Source of the DNA: Pseudomonas sp. GGS8
GTDB lineage: Bacteria > Pseudomonadota > Gammaproteobacteria > Pseudomonadales > Pseudomonadaceae
DNA length: 64,000 nucleotides
Direction: 5' to 3'
Assembly: GCF_024168645.1 (NCBI RefSeq)
Contig: NZ_JALJWF010000001.1
Span: 5,955,501-6,019,500, forward strand
Shown: positions 44,549 to 53,398 of the stretch, piece after piece
How positions within the stretch are numbered: position 1 is the stretch's first letter
Layout: each line of letters opens with the position of its first letter
Made by a program: the position numbers and the translations under genes
The notes under the pieces: generated by a model
Told to the model about the DNA's origin: nothing
What the model saw: only the letters and a program-made list of their open reading frames with translations
Databases searched by the model: none

Positions 44549-45034
44549 TTAAAACAGTCGAGTCATCAGCACATAAGGCACGCCAAACATGTCTGGCAGA
44601 TTGCGTACCACCCCGAAGCCGGCTCGCTGGTATAAGTGCTGCGCAGCTTCCATTATCGGGGTTGTATGTAATGCGATTAACGTCGTGCTATCGCGCTTCG
44701 CGCGGTTGATGCATTCGTCGAGTAGAGCCTGGCCAACGCCATGGCCCCGTGCTTTTGGCACAACTGACATCAACCGTACCATCGGCCATTCGGGCGCAAA
44801 AAAGTCGGGCTTGGGCTGGTTTGGACCGACGTAGCCGGCCGCGCCGACTATTTCGCCGTCCAGCTCTGCGACAAGTACTTCGCTGAGAGCAGCATTGGCG
44901 GTAAGCGCCCCGAGTCGCGGAGCGAGCTCATTCCACCCCGGCATGGCGGTGGCCAGCTCTATCCAGGCATCACGCACTACCTGATCGACCAGCGGCTTGT
45001 CTTCTGGAAAGAAATTTCTAATGGAAACAATCAT
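44549..45034 (-). CDS. GNAT-family N-acetyltransferase
   Basis: 161 residues with the GNAT acetyl-CoA signature: VRLMSVVPKARGHGVGQALLDECINRAK (the R-x-x-G-x-G/A loop reads KARGHGVGQAL), then LHTTPIMEAAQHLYQRAGF. The N-terminus is IVSIRNFFPEDKPLVDQV. The substrate is unknown. It is transcribed towards the truncated kinase and is an ordinary chromosomal gene by codon use. Confidence 0.85.
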   Translation of the reverse strand: MIVSIRNFFPEDKPLVDQVVRDAWIELATAMPGWNELAPRLGALTANAALSEVLVAELDGEIVGAAGYVGPNQPKPDFFAPEWPMVRLMSVVPKARGHGVGQALLDECINRAKRDSTTLIALHTTPIMEAAQHLYQRAGFGVVRNLPDMFGVPYVLMTRLF

Positions 45035-45067
45035 CGGTCTTGTTGGCTGTAAGCCTGCCTCATGTGA

Positions 45068-46003
45068 TCAGAGAAAAGGGGGAGACATCGTCCGCTCTTG
45101 GCCGATTGCTGGCTGTCTCGTCCGGGGGCCGACGCTGGCTTGCGCCCTGTCCACCAGCCGTTGCACCCACTCGGCATCCTGGTTATTGATCACGGCGTAG
45201 CGGTCCGGGGGGAAAAAGGTCCAGTGATGGGCGACCTCGACAAGGCGCTTGAGTTCATCGGCAGACACCCAATACGGCGTGTCGACCAATGGCATCGGCG
45301 CGCCGCCGAAACGCCGGCCGAGAGGGAGGTTGGTGCCGGGGGCAAAGGCGATCGCCAGTTCCTGGCAGGGTTGCATTTGCTTGTCCGGCGTGGGCATTTT
45401 CCCAACCCGTCCATAGTTGAAGCTGCCCGGATATTCTTCCTTGAGCACCAGCCAGTGGCCCTCATTAGTCTTGGCCAGGACCCATTGCGACACACCGCTG
45501 TCTTGCACGCATTCAAGCTTGCCGTTTGTCCATTGCATGAGGGTGTTGCAGTCCGGATCATAACCGGAGGACCACAGGCTGGTGCCAGATACCAGGCTAT
45601 GGTGCTCAAGCTCCGCCAACCCTTGGTCCGGCATGGACTGCCAGTAGCGTTTGGTCGGGTCGTGGGCATCGCGCAAGAAGTTGTGTAACCCCCAGGCAGC
45701 CATGAAGAGCAGCGTCGCGAGGGCAAGCCAGCCAAAGGAGGCTCCGACGATCCGGTCAATATCCAGGCCGGGGGCGAATAACGAGCGATAGAGCAACAGG
45801 CCCAGTAAAAACGCGATACCCGGCAGAACAGGGCCAAAGCACAACGGCGGCACTAACACCTCGATCCAGCTGAAGCGATGCCTGGACGCGTGCTCCCGCG
45901 CCCAGGCTTGCTCCTGGGCGAGCATCGGCGCCTGTTCGCGTGGGGCAATGTCAGAGGCGGGTGTCTGAAAGCGCATGGACAGTGTGTAGGGGTCATCTCT
46001 CAT
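45068..46003 (-). CDS. hypothetical membrane protein
   Basis: 311 residues with two TM helices near 50-70 and 85-105 (PPLCFGPVLPGIAFLLGLLLY; ASFGWLALATLLFMAAWGL). The rest is a soluble domain with WVLAKTNEGHWLVLKEEY and a C-terminal PYWVSADELKRLVEVAHHW. The style resembles uncharacterised proteins next to T6SS or Rhs genes, but nothing specific can be recognised. It lies 33 bp upstream of the GNAT gene. Confidence 0.65.
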   Translation of the reverse strand: MRDDPYTLSMRFQTPASDIAPREQAPMLAQEQAWAREHASRHRFSWIEVLVPPLCFGPVLPGIAFLLGLLLYRSLFAPGLDIDRIVGASFGWLALATLLFMAAWGLHNFLRDAHDPTKRYWQSMPDQGLAELEHHSLVSGTSLWSSGYDPDCNTLMQWTNGKLECVQDSGVSQWVLAKTNEGHWLVLKEEYPGSFNYGRVGKMPTPDKQMQPCQELAIAFAPGTNLPLGRRFGGAPMPLVDTPYWVSADELKRLVEVAHHWTFFPPDRYAVINNQDAEWVQRLVDRAQASVGPRTRQPAIGQERTMSPPFL

Positions 46004-46136
46004 GGATCAAATCATGCTCTTGAAGTAATCGCTCTTCGGATACTTGAGTCATTCCTGCAACTCAGATCCAGTGACGTCCGACGCAGAATAAGGCGTAAGA
46101 ATGAAATGCATACCTTCGAGTGACCGCTTTTGGCCG

Positions 46137-46293
46137 AGGCTGTGTAAAAACGTTTTAGAGCAAGTTTGACGGTCTGAATCGGAACGAAAATCGCGTTCCT
46201 GCGAAAATTTCAAGTCCACTGAACTGCCAATCACTGGCAGATTTTACGTAGCGACGCAGACTTCAACACAGGACCTGCGTTTTTACACAGCCT
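46137..46293 (+). repeat. 157-bp MITE-like repeat, copy A
   Basis: The ends are AGGCTGTGTAAAAACG and CGTTTTTACACAGCCT-like inverted repeats. Its interior matches the reverse complement of copy C (for example GGAACGAAAATCGCG, GGCAGATTTTA, ACGCAGACTTCAA). It has no coding capacity. Copies at 50492 and 60613 have the same length. The flank GGCCGGTTGCTGCCCGTC belongs to another common Pseudomonas intergenic repeat. Confidence 0.8.
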
Positions 46294-46445
46294 GGGCCGG
46301 TTGCTGCCCGTCACGAAGGGGCGCAGGCTCGCACCTATATCTGTCCAAGACGCCCCCTCTACCGCTCAGACAGCATATCGAGGTCGCAGCTGCCTTAAGG
46401 CTGCGTCTAACGGACCACGCGATTTTTCAGCACTGAGGCTGTGGC

Positions 46446-47306
46446 TCAAGTGTTCTCTCGAAGCGCTCCGCTATTGCGAAAGCTTCCGGGGGTAACCCCG
46501 ACTACTTTTTTGAAGGCCCGTGTCATGTGGCTTTGATCGAAGAATCCACAAGCAAATGCAGCCTCCGTCAGGCTGGCGCCAGCGCGCAGAAGTTTTTGCA
46601 CATGCGCGATGCGCTTCTGTATTTGATAGCTGTGGGGCGCAACACCAACGTGCTTCTTGAAAACTCGAATGAGGTACAGCGGATCAAGATCAACCAGCTG
46701 TGCCAAGGTCTCCAAGGGAATATCCTGGGCAAACTCGTCTTCCAACTTCTGTTTGATCTGTTTTACCGCCTGCTGTTCTGATGGCAGGGCTGACAAGGCG
46801 GGAGCACCGCTGCGCTCGAATACCTGACACACCAGTTCCAGCAAGATGGACTCGCGCTGTAGCCCAGGCGGCGTCTGTTCAATTAGTTGATGCTGCTGAA
46901 GAAAGTCCCGGGCAAAGGCTGGGTTTGAGCTGAGTGCTTCTTGAAAAAGATGTACGTGATCGCTGGCCACGCGCCCTTGAAACACCGAGCGATTAACCCA
47001 GTCTGGGTCCAGGTAGAGCATGCTGTACATCCAGCCATTGTCGTGTCCAGGTAGGCCGTCATGTATCTCACCAGGCGTGATAGTGACAACGCTGCCTACC
47101 CCGCCCAAGGCATAGCCGCCGCGGTAGAACAGTTTTTCAACCCCTGCGCTTATCACCCCCACTGCATAACGGTCGTGCGAGTGCCGACCAAAAGATTGGG
47201 TGGTGTACCGCGCCGACAATAGCTCGCAGTCGCCTTCAGGGATACGCCAGAAACGCACGAAATCCTTTTCATAAAGAGGGTCTTTCAGGCCTTCTGTCTT
47301 TTCCAT
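46446..47306 (-). CDS. AraC-family regulator with cupin sensor domain
   Basis: 286 residues from the ATG at 47306 (the frame is open further up, into the GST promoter). The N-terminal AraC-type cupin has TTQSFGRHSHDRYAVGVI and TITPGEIHDGLPGHDNGW. The C-terminal double HTH has LETLAQLVDLDPLYLIRVFKKHVG, then LTEAAFACGFFDQSHMTRAFKKVVG. It is divergent from the glutathione S-transferase gene at 47390, which it may regulate. Confidence 0.88.
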   Translation of the reverse strand: MEKTEGLKDPLYEKDFVRFWRIPEGDCELLSARYTTQSFGRHSHDRYAVGVISAGVEKLFYRGGYALGGVGSVVTITPGEIHDGLPGHDNGWMYSMLYLDPDWVNRSVFQGRVASDHVHLFQEALSSNPAFARDFLQQHQLIEQTPPGLQRESILLELVCQVFERSGAPALSALPSEQQAVKQIKQKLEDEFAQDIPLETLAQLVDLDPLYLIRVFKKHVGVAPHSYQIQKRIAHVQKLLRAGASLTEAAFACGFFDQSHMTRAFKKVVGVTPGSFRNSGALRENT

Positions 47307-47389
47307 GACTTGTCCAGTTTTGTGCAATACGACTGAAAGATACGACCGTAAAGTTAGCACCTGTTTCATAACATGCGCTAGGGAAGAAT

Positions 47390-48013
47390 ATGACGGCAAA
47401 ACTGGTTATAGGGGACTTCAAAAAGTCTTCCTGGTCACTACGTGCGTGGTTGGTAATGGTGACCGCTGATGCTGCATTCGATACGGTACAGATCAAGCTG
47501 GAACAGCCTGACACCCATCGCCAAATCAGCGAATACTCACCTTCAGGGAAAGTCCCGACGCTGTTGTTAGACAATGTTGTGATCAACGATAGCCTGGCCA
47601 TCAGTGAGTACATTGCCGAGGCCTACCCCGATGGCAACCTGTGGCCCCGAGATACGCGTCTAAGGGCATTGGCGCGTTCCGCCGCTGCTGAAATGCATTC
47701 CGGCTTTACCCATCTGCGCACACAAATGGCGTTTGGCCTGGGCGCTGGCGACGATGCTGGTGCGTTGACGGTAGAAACCAAGGAAGAGATCGACAGGATT
47801 TTTTCCATCTGGGAAGGGCTGCTGGCGGCGAGCCAATCCAGCGCATTCCTGTGCGGCCAGTTCGGCATCGTGGACGCGATGTTCGCGCCCGTAGTGTTCC
47901 GCTTCCGCCGTTATGGAATTTGCGTGCCGCCAGCACTGCAAAAGTATGTGGATCAGGTTGTGGCTTACGGGCCGGTTCAACAGTGGCTGAAAAAAGCGGC
48001 TGAAGAAGTGTAA
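47390..48013 (+). CDS. glutathione S-transferase family protein
   Basis: 207 residues. The thioredoxin-fold N-terminus has DFKKSSWSLRAWLV with the likely catalytic Ser, then SGKVPTLLLDN (cis-Pro) and INDSLAISEYIAE. The helical C-terminal domain follows, with FLCGQFGIVDAMFAPVVFR, the usual N-capping D motif. It conjugates or reduces electrophiles with glutathione. A hairpin terminator follows at 48066. Confidence 0.88.
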   Translation: MTAKLVIGDFKKSSWSLRAWLVMVTADAAFDTVQIKLEQPDTHRQISEYSPSGKVPTLLLDNVVINDSLAISEYIAEAYPDGNLWPRDTRLRALARSAAAEMHSGFTHLRTQMAFGLGAGDDAGALTVETKEEIDRIFSIWEGLLAASQSSAFLCGQFGIVDAMFAPVVFRFRRYGICVPPALQKYVDQVVAYGPVQQWLKKAAEEV

Positions 48014-48065
48014 GGCTCAGCCTGAGCACGGATGTTTCTGACCTAATAAATGTAGAGATCGCGGC

Positions 48066-48094
48066 AACAGAAAAGCCCGTGGAGCTTTTCTGTT
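48066..48094 (+). terminator. intrinsic terminator after the GST gene
   Basis: Eleven-base stem AACAGAAAAGC and GCTTTTCTGTT with a 7-base loop, ending in TTTG. Confidence 0.7.
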
Positions 48095-48163
48095 TGTCGG
48101 GCGTTGCTTTATCTGTCCAACAGGAAAGGGAGAAATGAGTGTGGGTCGTGTAAGGGGATGCAC

Positions 48164-49099
48164 ATGTCGCTGAGTAATAGCCGTGCCATTATCGAATTGA
48201 CGGTCGGTGGGCTGATGCTCAGCCTCTCGGCGTTAGCGGCGGCTTTCGCTCATATCGGTGCCGGAGGAGCTGGATTCTATCGAATGCTGTTCGCGTCGAT
48301 ATTGTGTTTCCTGCTGCTCAAAGTCCGCCGGATTCCAGTACTGCTAAAAAGCTATCGCGCCCTACTCTACACCGGTTTGGCAGGGGTGTTTTTGGCAATT
48401 GACTTGGTGCTTTGGCATCAGAGTATCTATGTGGTGGGTCCCGGCATCGGCTCTATCCTCACCAATTGCCAAGTATTTTTCATGACCGTGTTGGGAATGT
48501 ACTTGCTCAAGGAGCGACCTTCGATCTACTTCCTGATCTCCATTATCCTCGCGTTCGTTGGGCTTTACTTGCTGCTGGTGCCCGAGATGACGAGTTCACT
48601 GGGTATCAAGGGGGTCGTGTTTGGCGTCTTGTCGGGCCTTGCCTACGCTATTTGCGTTTACTTCCTGAAAGTCAACACGCAGTTGCCTGATGGTGGCGGT
48701 GACAAGACAGCCCAGATGCTTAACCTAGGCATTTGGGCAGCGCTGGTGTTGCTCGGTTACGCGATGGTCAATGGCGAAAGCTTGGCTATCGTCGACGCCC
48801 AGACGTTAGTAATGCTGATCATCTACGGCGTGTTGGTGCAGTTTGTCGGATGGCTACTGGTCAACCGTTCGATCGGCTCGATCAGCCTGGGGGTCGCTGG
48901 CCTTATCTTGCTGCTGGAACCGGTGATTACTTATTTCATCGACGTGACTTTTCTGGGCAAGGCCAGCTCAACATTCCAAGTGTGCGGAGCGCTATTGACG
49001 ATCATCGCGGTTTACATCGGCTCGATCAAGCCGCCCGAGAAAGTGCAACCGCTGTCACAAGCAAATGAGCAAAAGCGCGCGGGGCCATTGCGGAGCTGA
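48164..49099 (+). CDS. EamA/DMT-family transporter
   Basis: 311 residues from the ATG at 48164, which has AAGGGG eight bases in front; earlier in-frame ATGs (48104, 48158) fit the ribosome site less well. About ten TM helices in two EamA repeats, e.g. TVGGLMLSLSALAAAFAHIG and VAGLILLLEPVITYFIDV. Likely exports a metabolite or amino acid. It belongs to the ordinary chromosome. Confidence 0.85.
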   Translation: MSLSNSRAIIELTVGGLMLSLSALAAAFAHIGAGGAGFYRMLFASILCFLLLKVRRIPVLLKSYRALLYTGLAGVFLAIDLVLWHQSIYVVGPGIGSILTNCQVFFMTVLGMYLLKERPSIYFLISIILAFVGLYLLLVPEMTSSLGIKGVVFGVLSGLAYAICVYFLKVNTQLPDGGGDKTAQMLNLGIWAALVLLGYAMVNGESLAIVDAQTLVMLIIYGVLVQFVGWLLVNRSIGSISLGVAGLILLLEPVITYFIDVTFLGKASSTFQVCGALLTIIAVYIGSIKPPEKVQPLSQANEQKRAGPLRS

Positions 49100-49378
49100 G
49101 GCCTTCTGATGAACGACACCGAATGTACGTTGGGCATCAGCCTCGCCGGAGACTTTAAGCGCGCCTGAGGCCCAGCGTAGCCTGCTGGCAGCAGCTATGG
49201 CTTTGCCGTAACGAAGTTGGAAAGAGCCGTTTCTGGCTGTTTTCTGCCCGTCGCCACCTGCAGCTATGGGTTGATTGCAGCCTTTGTTCTCTATTGGTGG
49301 CGTTGCTGACAAAGAGTAGATATTTTGATGAGCCCGGTCAGCGGGGTTATCACTCAAACTTCAAAACAAGGAAGTTCA

Positions 49379-49882
49379 ATGGGCGTCCCTCTCCCCCTCT
49401 GGCTCATTCTCACGGTCGTGACCGCTTACGTTGCGAGTACACGCGGGCGATCAGGGCCAAGATGGTTTGCAATCGGGCTTTTCCTTCCCGGCGTAGCCCT
49501 GATCGCCGTGTTGTTAATGCCACGGTTGGCAAAAACCGGTGTTGACGCTCTAGTGCACGAAGATCTGCGCCCCTGCCCTGCCTGCACCCAAGCCATCAAA
49601 GCTGCAGCCTCACGATGTAAACGCTGCGGAGCCGAAGTGGAGCCTATCGCCCTGAGAAATCGCAGCGGCTGGGTAGCACGCATTACTGCCCATACCGATG
49701 AGGAATTTGAACGGATGGCTGCACAGATGACGCTAATCGACATACCAACAATTCTCGATGAAGCGCCCCACGTTTTCGCAGGCCCGTTTGAAGAAAAGGC
49801 CGAGGCGCAAAACATGCTCAAATACCTGAAGTCCGACCATGGCCTGGATGGACTGGTGACGTGGCGGTCAGTGACTAGGTAA
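49379..49882 (+). CDS. small membrane protein with zinc ribbon
   Basis: 167 residues from the ATG at 49379 (AAGGAA before it). One or two TM helices near the start (LPLWLILTVVTAYVAST; FAIGLFLPGVALIAVLLM) are followed by a zinc ribbon CPACTQAIKAAASRCKRCG and a soluble C-terminal domain ending DHGLDGLVTW. The two CxxC pairs bind a metal ion. Function unknown. Confidence 0.75.
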   Translation: MGVPLPLWLILTVVTAYVASTRGRSGPRWFAIGLFLPGVALIAVLLMPRLAKTGVDALVHEDLRPCPACTQAIKAAASRCKRCGAEVEPIALRNRSGWVARITAHTDEEFERMAAQMTLIDIPTILDEAPHVFAGPFEEKAEAQNMLKYLKSDHGLDGLVTWRSVTR

Positions 49883-50076
49883 CAAGACACTCCCATCATC
49901 GCGCCTGGCCTGTCTGCATACGTTGCTTACATGGAAACCGCAATACGCATAGCTAAGCAGGAAAAGCAGACTTGGGTCCAACCGTTACGACAGGCAATTA
50001 TCGGCCCAAAGCAGTTAGTCGACTGTCTTGATTGAGGTGGTTAAGCTGGCGTGTTTTCACGTGTAGGGTTGGGCGC

Positions 50077-50478
50077 ATGACAGAGGTATACCAAGGAAGC
50101 TGCCTATGCGCAGCGGTCAGTTACGAGCTACTCACTCCACCAAAAGCAGTGAGTCATTGTCATTGCAGCCAGTGTCGCAAAGGTCACGGGGCGGCATTCG
50201 CTTCGTACGGCAGCGTTCCCCGCAACGCGCTACGGATACTTGGCGGCGCCACCAGCATCAAAACCTATGCGTCCTCAGGGACGGTGCTACGCGAGTTCTG
50301 CGCGCACTGTGGCTCGACGCTGTTCTGGTCACGATCTCAAGGCGAATTTGCCGACTGGGTTTCGATAGCACTGGGCACGCTCGACACGCCCTTCATGCCT
50401 CAAAAGCAAAAACACGTTCATGTCGACTCCGCAGTCCACTGGTACACACCATCCAAATTATGTCCCCAGGTTGACTGA
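50077..50478 (+). CDS. GFA family protein
   Basis: 133 residues from the ATG at 50077. The cysteine pattern is CLCAAV, CHCSQCRKGHG, then EFCAHCGSTLFW, the zinc-binding set of the glutathione-dependent formaldehyde-activating (Gfa/CENP-V) family. The biochemical role of most members is unproven. It is a small single-gene unit beside MITE copy B. Confidence 0.88.
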   Translation: MTEVYQGSCLCAAVSYELLTPPKAVSHCHCSQCRKGHGAAFASYGSVPRNALRILGGATSIKTYASSGTVLREFCAHCGSTLFWSRSQGEFADWVSIALGTLDTPFMPQKQKHVHVDSAVHWYTPSKLCPQVD

Positions 50479-50491
50479 CCGCTTCGAGTCC

Positions 50492-50648
50492 AGAGTGTGT
50501 AAAAACGCTTCGCCAAAATTGAAGTGTGCGTGTCTACGTTAAATCTGAAATTTATTGGCCCGTCAGCAGATGTGGATTTCGCATAGAAACGCGATTTCCA
50601 GTCTGGTTTTGAGTACCTGCCGCGCCGAAAAACGTTTTCACATAGCCT
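50492..50648 (-). repeat. 157-bp MITE-like repeat, copy B
   Basis: Ends are GTGTGTAAAAACG and CGTTTTCACATAGCCT. It runs in the same orientation as copy C and opposite to copy A. The interior is more diverged (GAAGTGTGCGTGTCTACG, AAACGCGATTTCCAGTC). Same length as the other two copies. Confidence 0.7.
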
Positions 50649-50777
50649 CGGTCGGTTGCTGTCGGTAGGCGAGGAACGCTTTCAATCCAATTACCGTCTG
50701 GGAAACCGAGCACCACTTAACTCGTTGTCCCGTTCGTTCCTGTAACATGCCAGCCCCCACCACCACGAGCTTTGAAA

Positions 50778-51419
50778 ATGGATTCTCACTCGATTCTGAC
50801 GTTTACATTGGTCGCCGCGATTGCCATTGCCAGCCCAGGGCCTGCGACCTTGATGGCGATCAACAATAGCCTGGCCCATGGGCAGCGCAGCGCCATATGG
50901 TCATCGCTCGGCAACGCCAGTGGCCTGTTCTGCCTGTCGTCCGCTGCCATGCTAGGGCTGGGGGCGCTGCTTGCCAGTTCCGAATGGCTGTTCAATGCAG
51001 TGAAGTTCATCGGTGCCGGTTATTTGTTCTACCTGGGCATCAGACAATTGTTCAAAAAGGGCCCGATGCTCCCGGACGGGATTCAAGACGACTTGAAGGA
51101 AAGCCGGCCGACTCGTTCCAAACTGTACAAAGCGGCCTTCCTGACGGCGGTGACCAACCCCAAGGCGACGATGTTCTTCACCGCGTTGTTCCCGCAGTTC
51201 ATCGATCAGAGTGCGGCATTGCTGCCGCAATTTCTGATCCTCACCTCAATCTTCATGGCATTGTCGGTGTCGTCCCTGAGCCTCTATGCCGCGCTCGCCT
51301 CGCGGGCCAAGGGTGTGCTAACCCGGCCTGCGCTGTCCCGTTGGGTCAGCCGGGTGGTGGGGTCGACATTCATCGGTTTCGGTGCTGCTATCCTGACCAT
51401 GCGGCGGCAGGCGGCGTAG
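50778..51419 (+). CDS. LysE-family amino-acid exporter
   Basis: 213 residues from the ATG at 50778. Six TM helices. The family motif ASPGPATLMAINNSLAHG lies near the N-terminus and the second half has KAAFLTAVTNPKATMFFTALFPQF. LysE/RhtB proteins export amino acids or homoserine lactone-like compounds. The gene stands alone and converges with the immunity/effector pair. Confidence 0.88.
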   Translation: MDSHSILTFTLVAAIAIASPGPATLMAINNSLAHGQRSAIWSSLGNASGLFCLSSAAMLGLGALLASSEWLFNAVKFIGAGYLFYLGIRQLFKKGPMLPDGIQDDLKESRPTRSKLYKAAFLTAVTNPKATMFFTALFPQFIDQSAALLPQFLILTSIFMALSVSSLSLYAALASRAKGVLTRPALSRWVSRVVGSTFIGFGAAILTMRRQAA

Positions 51420-51462
51420 GGGAGTCGGGCTTGCAATCACCCAATGAAAAAAAGGTAGTCAG

Positions 51463-51924
51463 CTACTCGCAGCCTATCTCGCTCCGTGCCACCTCTTCGT
51501 TAGTGAGATTTTTGCCAGTCTGCACGGAAATGCGTTTTTGAATTCCCGATAAGGTGGCGGAACTGAAGCGTTCGCAGCTTTCGGTTTCCCACACATCACC
51601 GGTTAAGATGTTAACCGCGAAATGGCCCAGTACATTGGACGCCGCGCCTTTTGGGTTATTGAACACCAAACCGAAGTCATAGTATCCCGCACGAAACAGA
51701 GTCCCTTTCTCTTCGCCCTGCCATGGACCGTCAATCCACATATCCGGGTTTGACATCTTGTAGCGCTGGTGTTTCAGAACGACAAGCAGAACCTGTTTGG
51801 CTTGATCCGCTGTCAAGCCGGAAGGCCGAATGTTCTTTGCGTTGAGTGATTCCGCAAGCACGGACGAACAGGCCAACAGGGCAGCAGCAACCACCAATGC
51901 TTGCAGCCGACTTATGTATCGCAT
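51463..51924 (-). CDS. periplasmic protein, probable immunity partner of the hydrolase
   Basis: 153 residues with a signal peptide (LQALVVAAALLACSSVLAE) and a small alpha/beta domain (LTADQAKQVLLVVLKHQRYKM, VLGHFAVNILTGDVWE). It overlaps the upstream peptidoglycan hydrolase gene by 13 bp. Periplasmic inhibitors in this position are typical for T6SS-delivered cell-wall hydrolases, so an immunity role is likely. It is intact. Confidence 0.65.
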   Translation of the reverse strand: MRYISRLQALVVAAALLACSSVLAESLNAKNIRPSGLTADQAKQVLLVVLKHQRYKMSNPDMWIDGPWQGEEKGTLFRAGYYDFGLVFNNPKGAASNVLGHFAVNILTGDVWETESCERFSSATLSGIQKRISVQTGKNLTNEEVARSEIGCE

Positions 51925-52370
51925 TGCATTCTCGCTTTCACCATACCAATTGCGTCTTCCACAAGTTTCGCATACCCAAAGCGCCCGCCCGTCTTCGCAT
52001 CGCCTGTGTTGAAGTGGCTTGTAACAAGGGCTCTGCTAAACTCGCCCGGATCTTTTTTACCGCGTACTGCACTCCCAAATCGCGCCAAAAAAGACTGCCC
52101 TGACTGTAAAAAAGAGGCGAAAGCAGCAACTTTCATTTTTGGATCGCCCAATGCCGTTATCGTGCCGGTCTGTAAAGGCGCTGGCGCGTGCATCGAGAAA
52201 AAATTGTTGCCCTCGGTAGCGAACCGACCTTTACCGTATTGACTCTCATGTGCGGCAAGGCCAAGAATGTTTTCGGTCGGGACGTCAATCTGTCTGGCTA
52301 GAGTTTCCGCAGCGATACGGTGTTTAACTACGAACATTACAGCCGATCCAGCATTACACGGATTGCCCAA
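51912..52370 (-). pseudogene. glucosaminidase/lysozyme-type effector domain, N-terminus missing
   Basis: 152 residues from a TTG with no ribosome site. The catalytic region reads LGLAAHESQYGKGRFA, the Glu of HES being the likely general acid, then NFFSMHAPAP. This is the glucosaminidase-like fold of T6SS and phage cell-wall hydrolases. A stop codon lies only about ten codons before the TTG, and unrelated sequence leading to the IS3 remnant follows. The delivery or N-terminal domain was therefore removed. Overlaps the immunity gene. Confidence 0.6.
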
Positions 52371-52540
52371 AACTCTCTCCCTAAGTGAGGCTTATTCAAT
52401 ATGCCATTATGCTCCTACAGCATCTACGGCGCTATCAACTCGCGCCTTCATGGCATAACGCCCCCATTCGGTCGTGCTTAAAAGTTTTCGCTAGGGAGGA
52501 GGTGTTGCCGCTGACCGCTTCGGAAAAAGCAGTGAATTGC

Positions 52541-53217
52541 CCCGGATTCTCTAGACACCTTGAAAGCTCATTGCGTAACGCTTTTCAAACTCTACCGGTG
52601 ACAGCTGATTGTTGAAATCATGGCGGCGTTTTGCGTTGTAGAACATCTCGATGTAATCGAATACATCGCTACGAGCATCTTGCCGCGTGGTGTAGATTTT
52701 CCGCTTGATCCGTTCCCGCTTTAGAAGCTGGAAAAAGCTCTCGGCCACGGCGTTGTCATGACAGTTGCCTCGGCGACTCATGCTGGCAACCAAATTGTTC
52801 CTCCGCCGCTCTCCAGCCACGAATGCTTAATCAAACCCAGCAATCGCTGATCGTCTTTAGCGCGTGCAGATTGCGGCTCAGACAACCAGGAGTAATAACC
52901 ACTGGGATGGACTTTCAGCGCCAGGCAAAGCCGTCGAATGGAATAGTCGCCCGCGCGCTGCTTGATAAAGGCGTACTTCAGCGTGCTGATCATCGTCTTG
53001 CTGCCGTTCTTCTTGAGGTTTGCTTTAGCGCTTTATCCACGCATAGAGGCTATGCGTCGACACGCCAAGACGGGCCGCCACATCAGCGACAGGGAGCTTC
53101 TTTTCGGTCACTTGATTGACCGCTTGGATTTTGAATTCTTCGGGGTAACGCGGGTTGCTCATGGCACCTCCTGATTGGCCTCATTTTAAGGCATGGAGGT
53201 GTCTACGAAACCCAGGG
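52541..53217 (-). mobile_element. IS3-family insertion sequence, internally deleted
   Basis: Terminal repeats are TGTCTAGAGAATCCGGG (left end, complemented) and TGTCTACGAAACCCAGGG (right end). On the minus strand: a short orfA (RYPEEFKIQAVNQVTEKKL, SLYAWIKR) stops at TAA where the family has Tyr; the rest of orfA and its frameshift region are missing; orfB N-terminal part (KQRAGDYSIRRLCLALKVH) and C-terminal part (MSRRGNCHDNAVAESFFQLL, FYNAKRRHDFNNQLSPVEFE) are fused with a deletion of the catalytic centre. About 0.68 kb instead of about 1.2 kb. Inactive. Confidence 0.85.
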
Positions 53218-53398
53218 CGATTCAGTTCTATACCAATGCGGGTGCAGTTGCCATTCAGGTTAGGTAGCCACTCAGCCCTAAACACGGATGCACCAATACA
53301 CGAAAGTGTAAGAATTCTCTGAAAATCATTCCGGAACTCCCGTTAAAGGTCCTAAGTCAAAACTTGGTGCGGCATCCTGTGCCCCTGAGAAATTAAAA

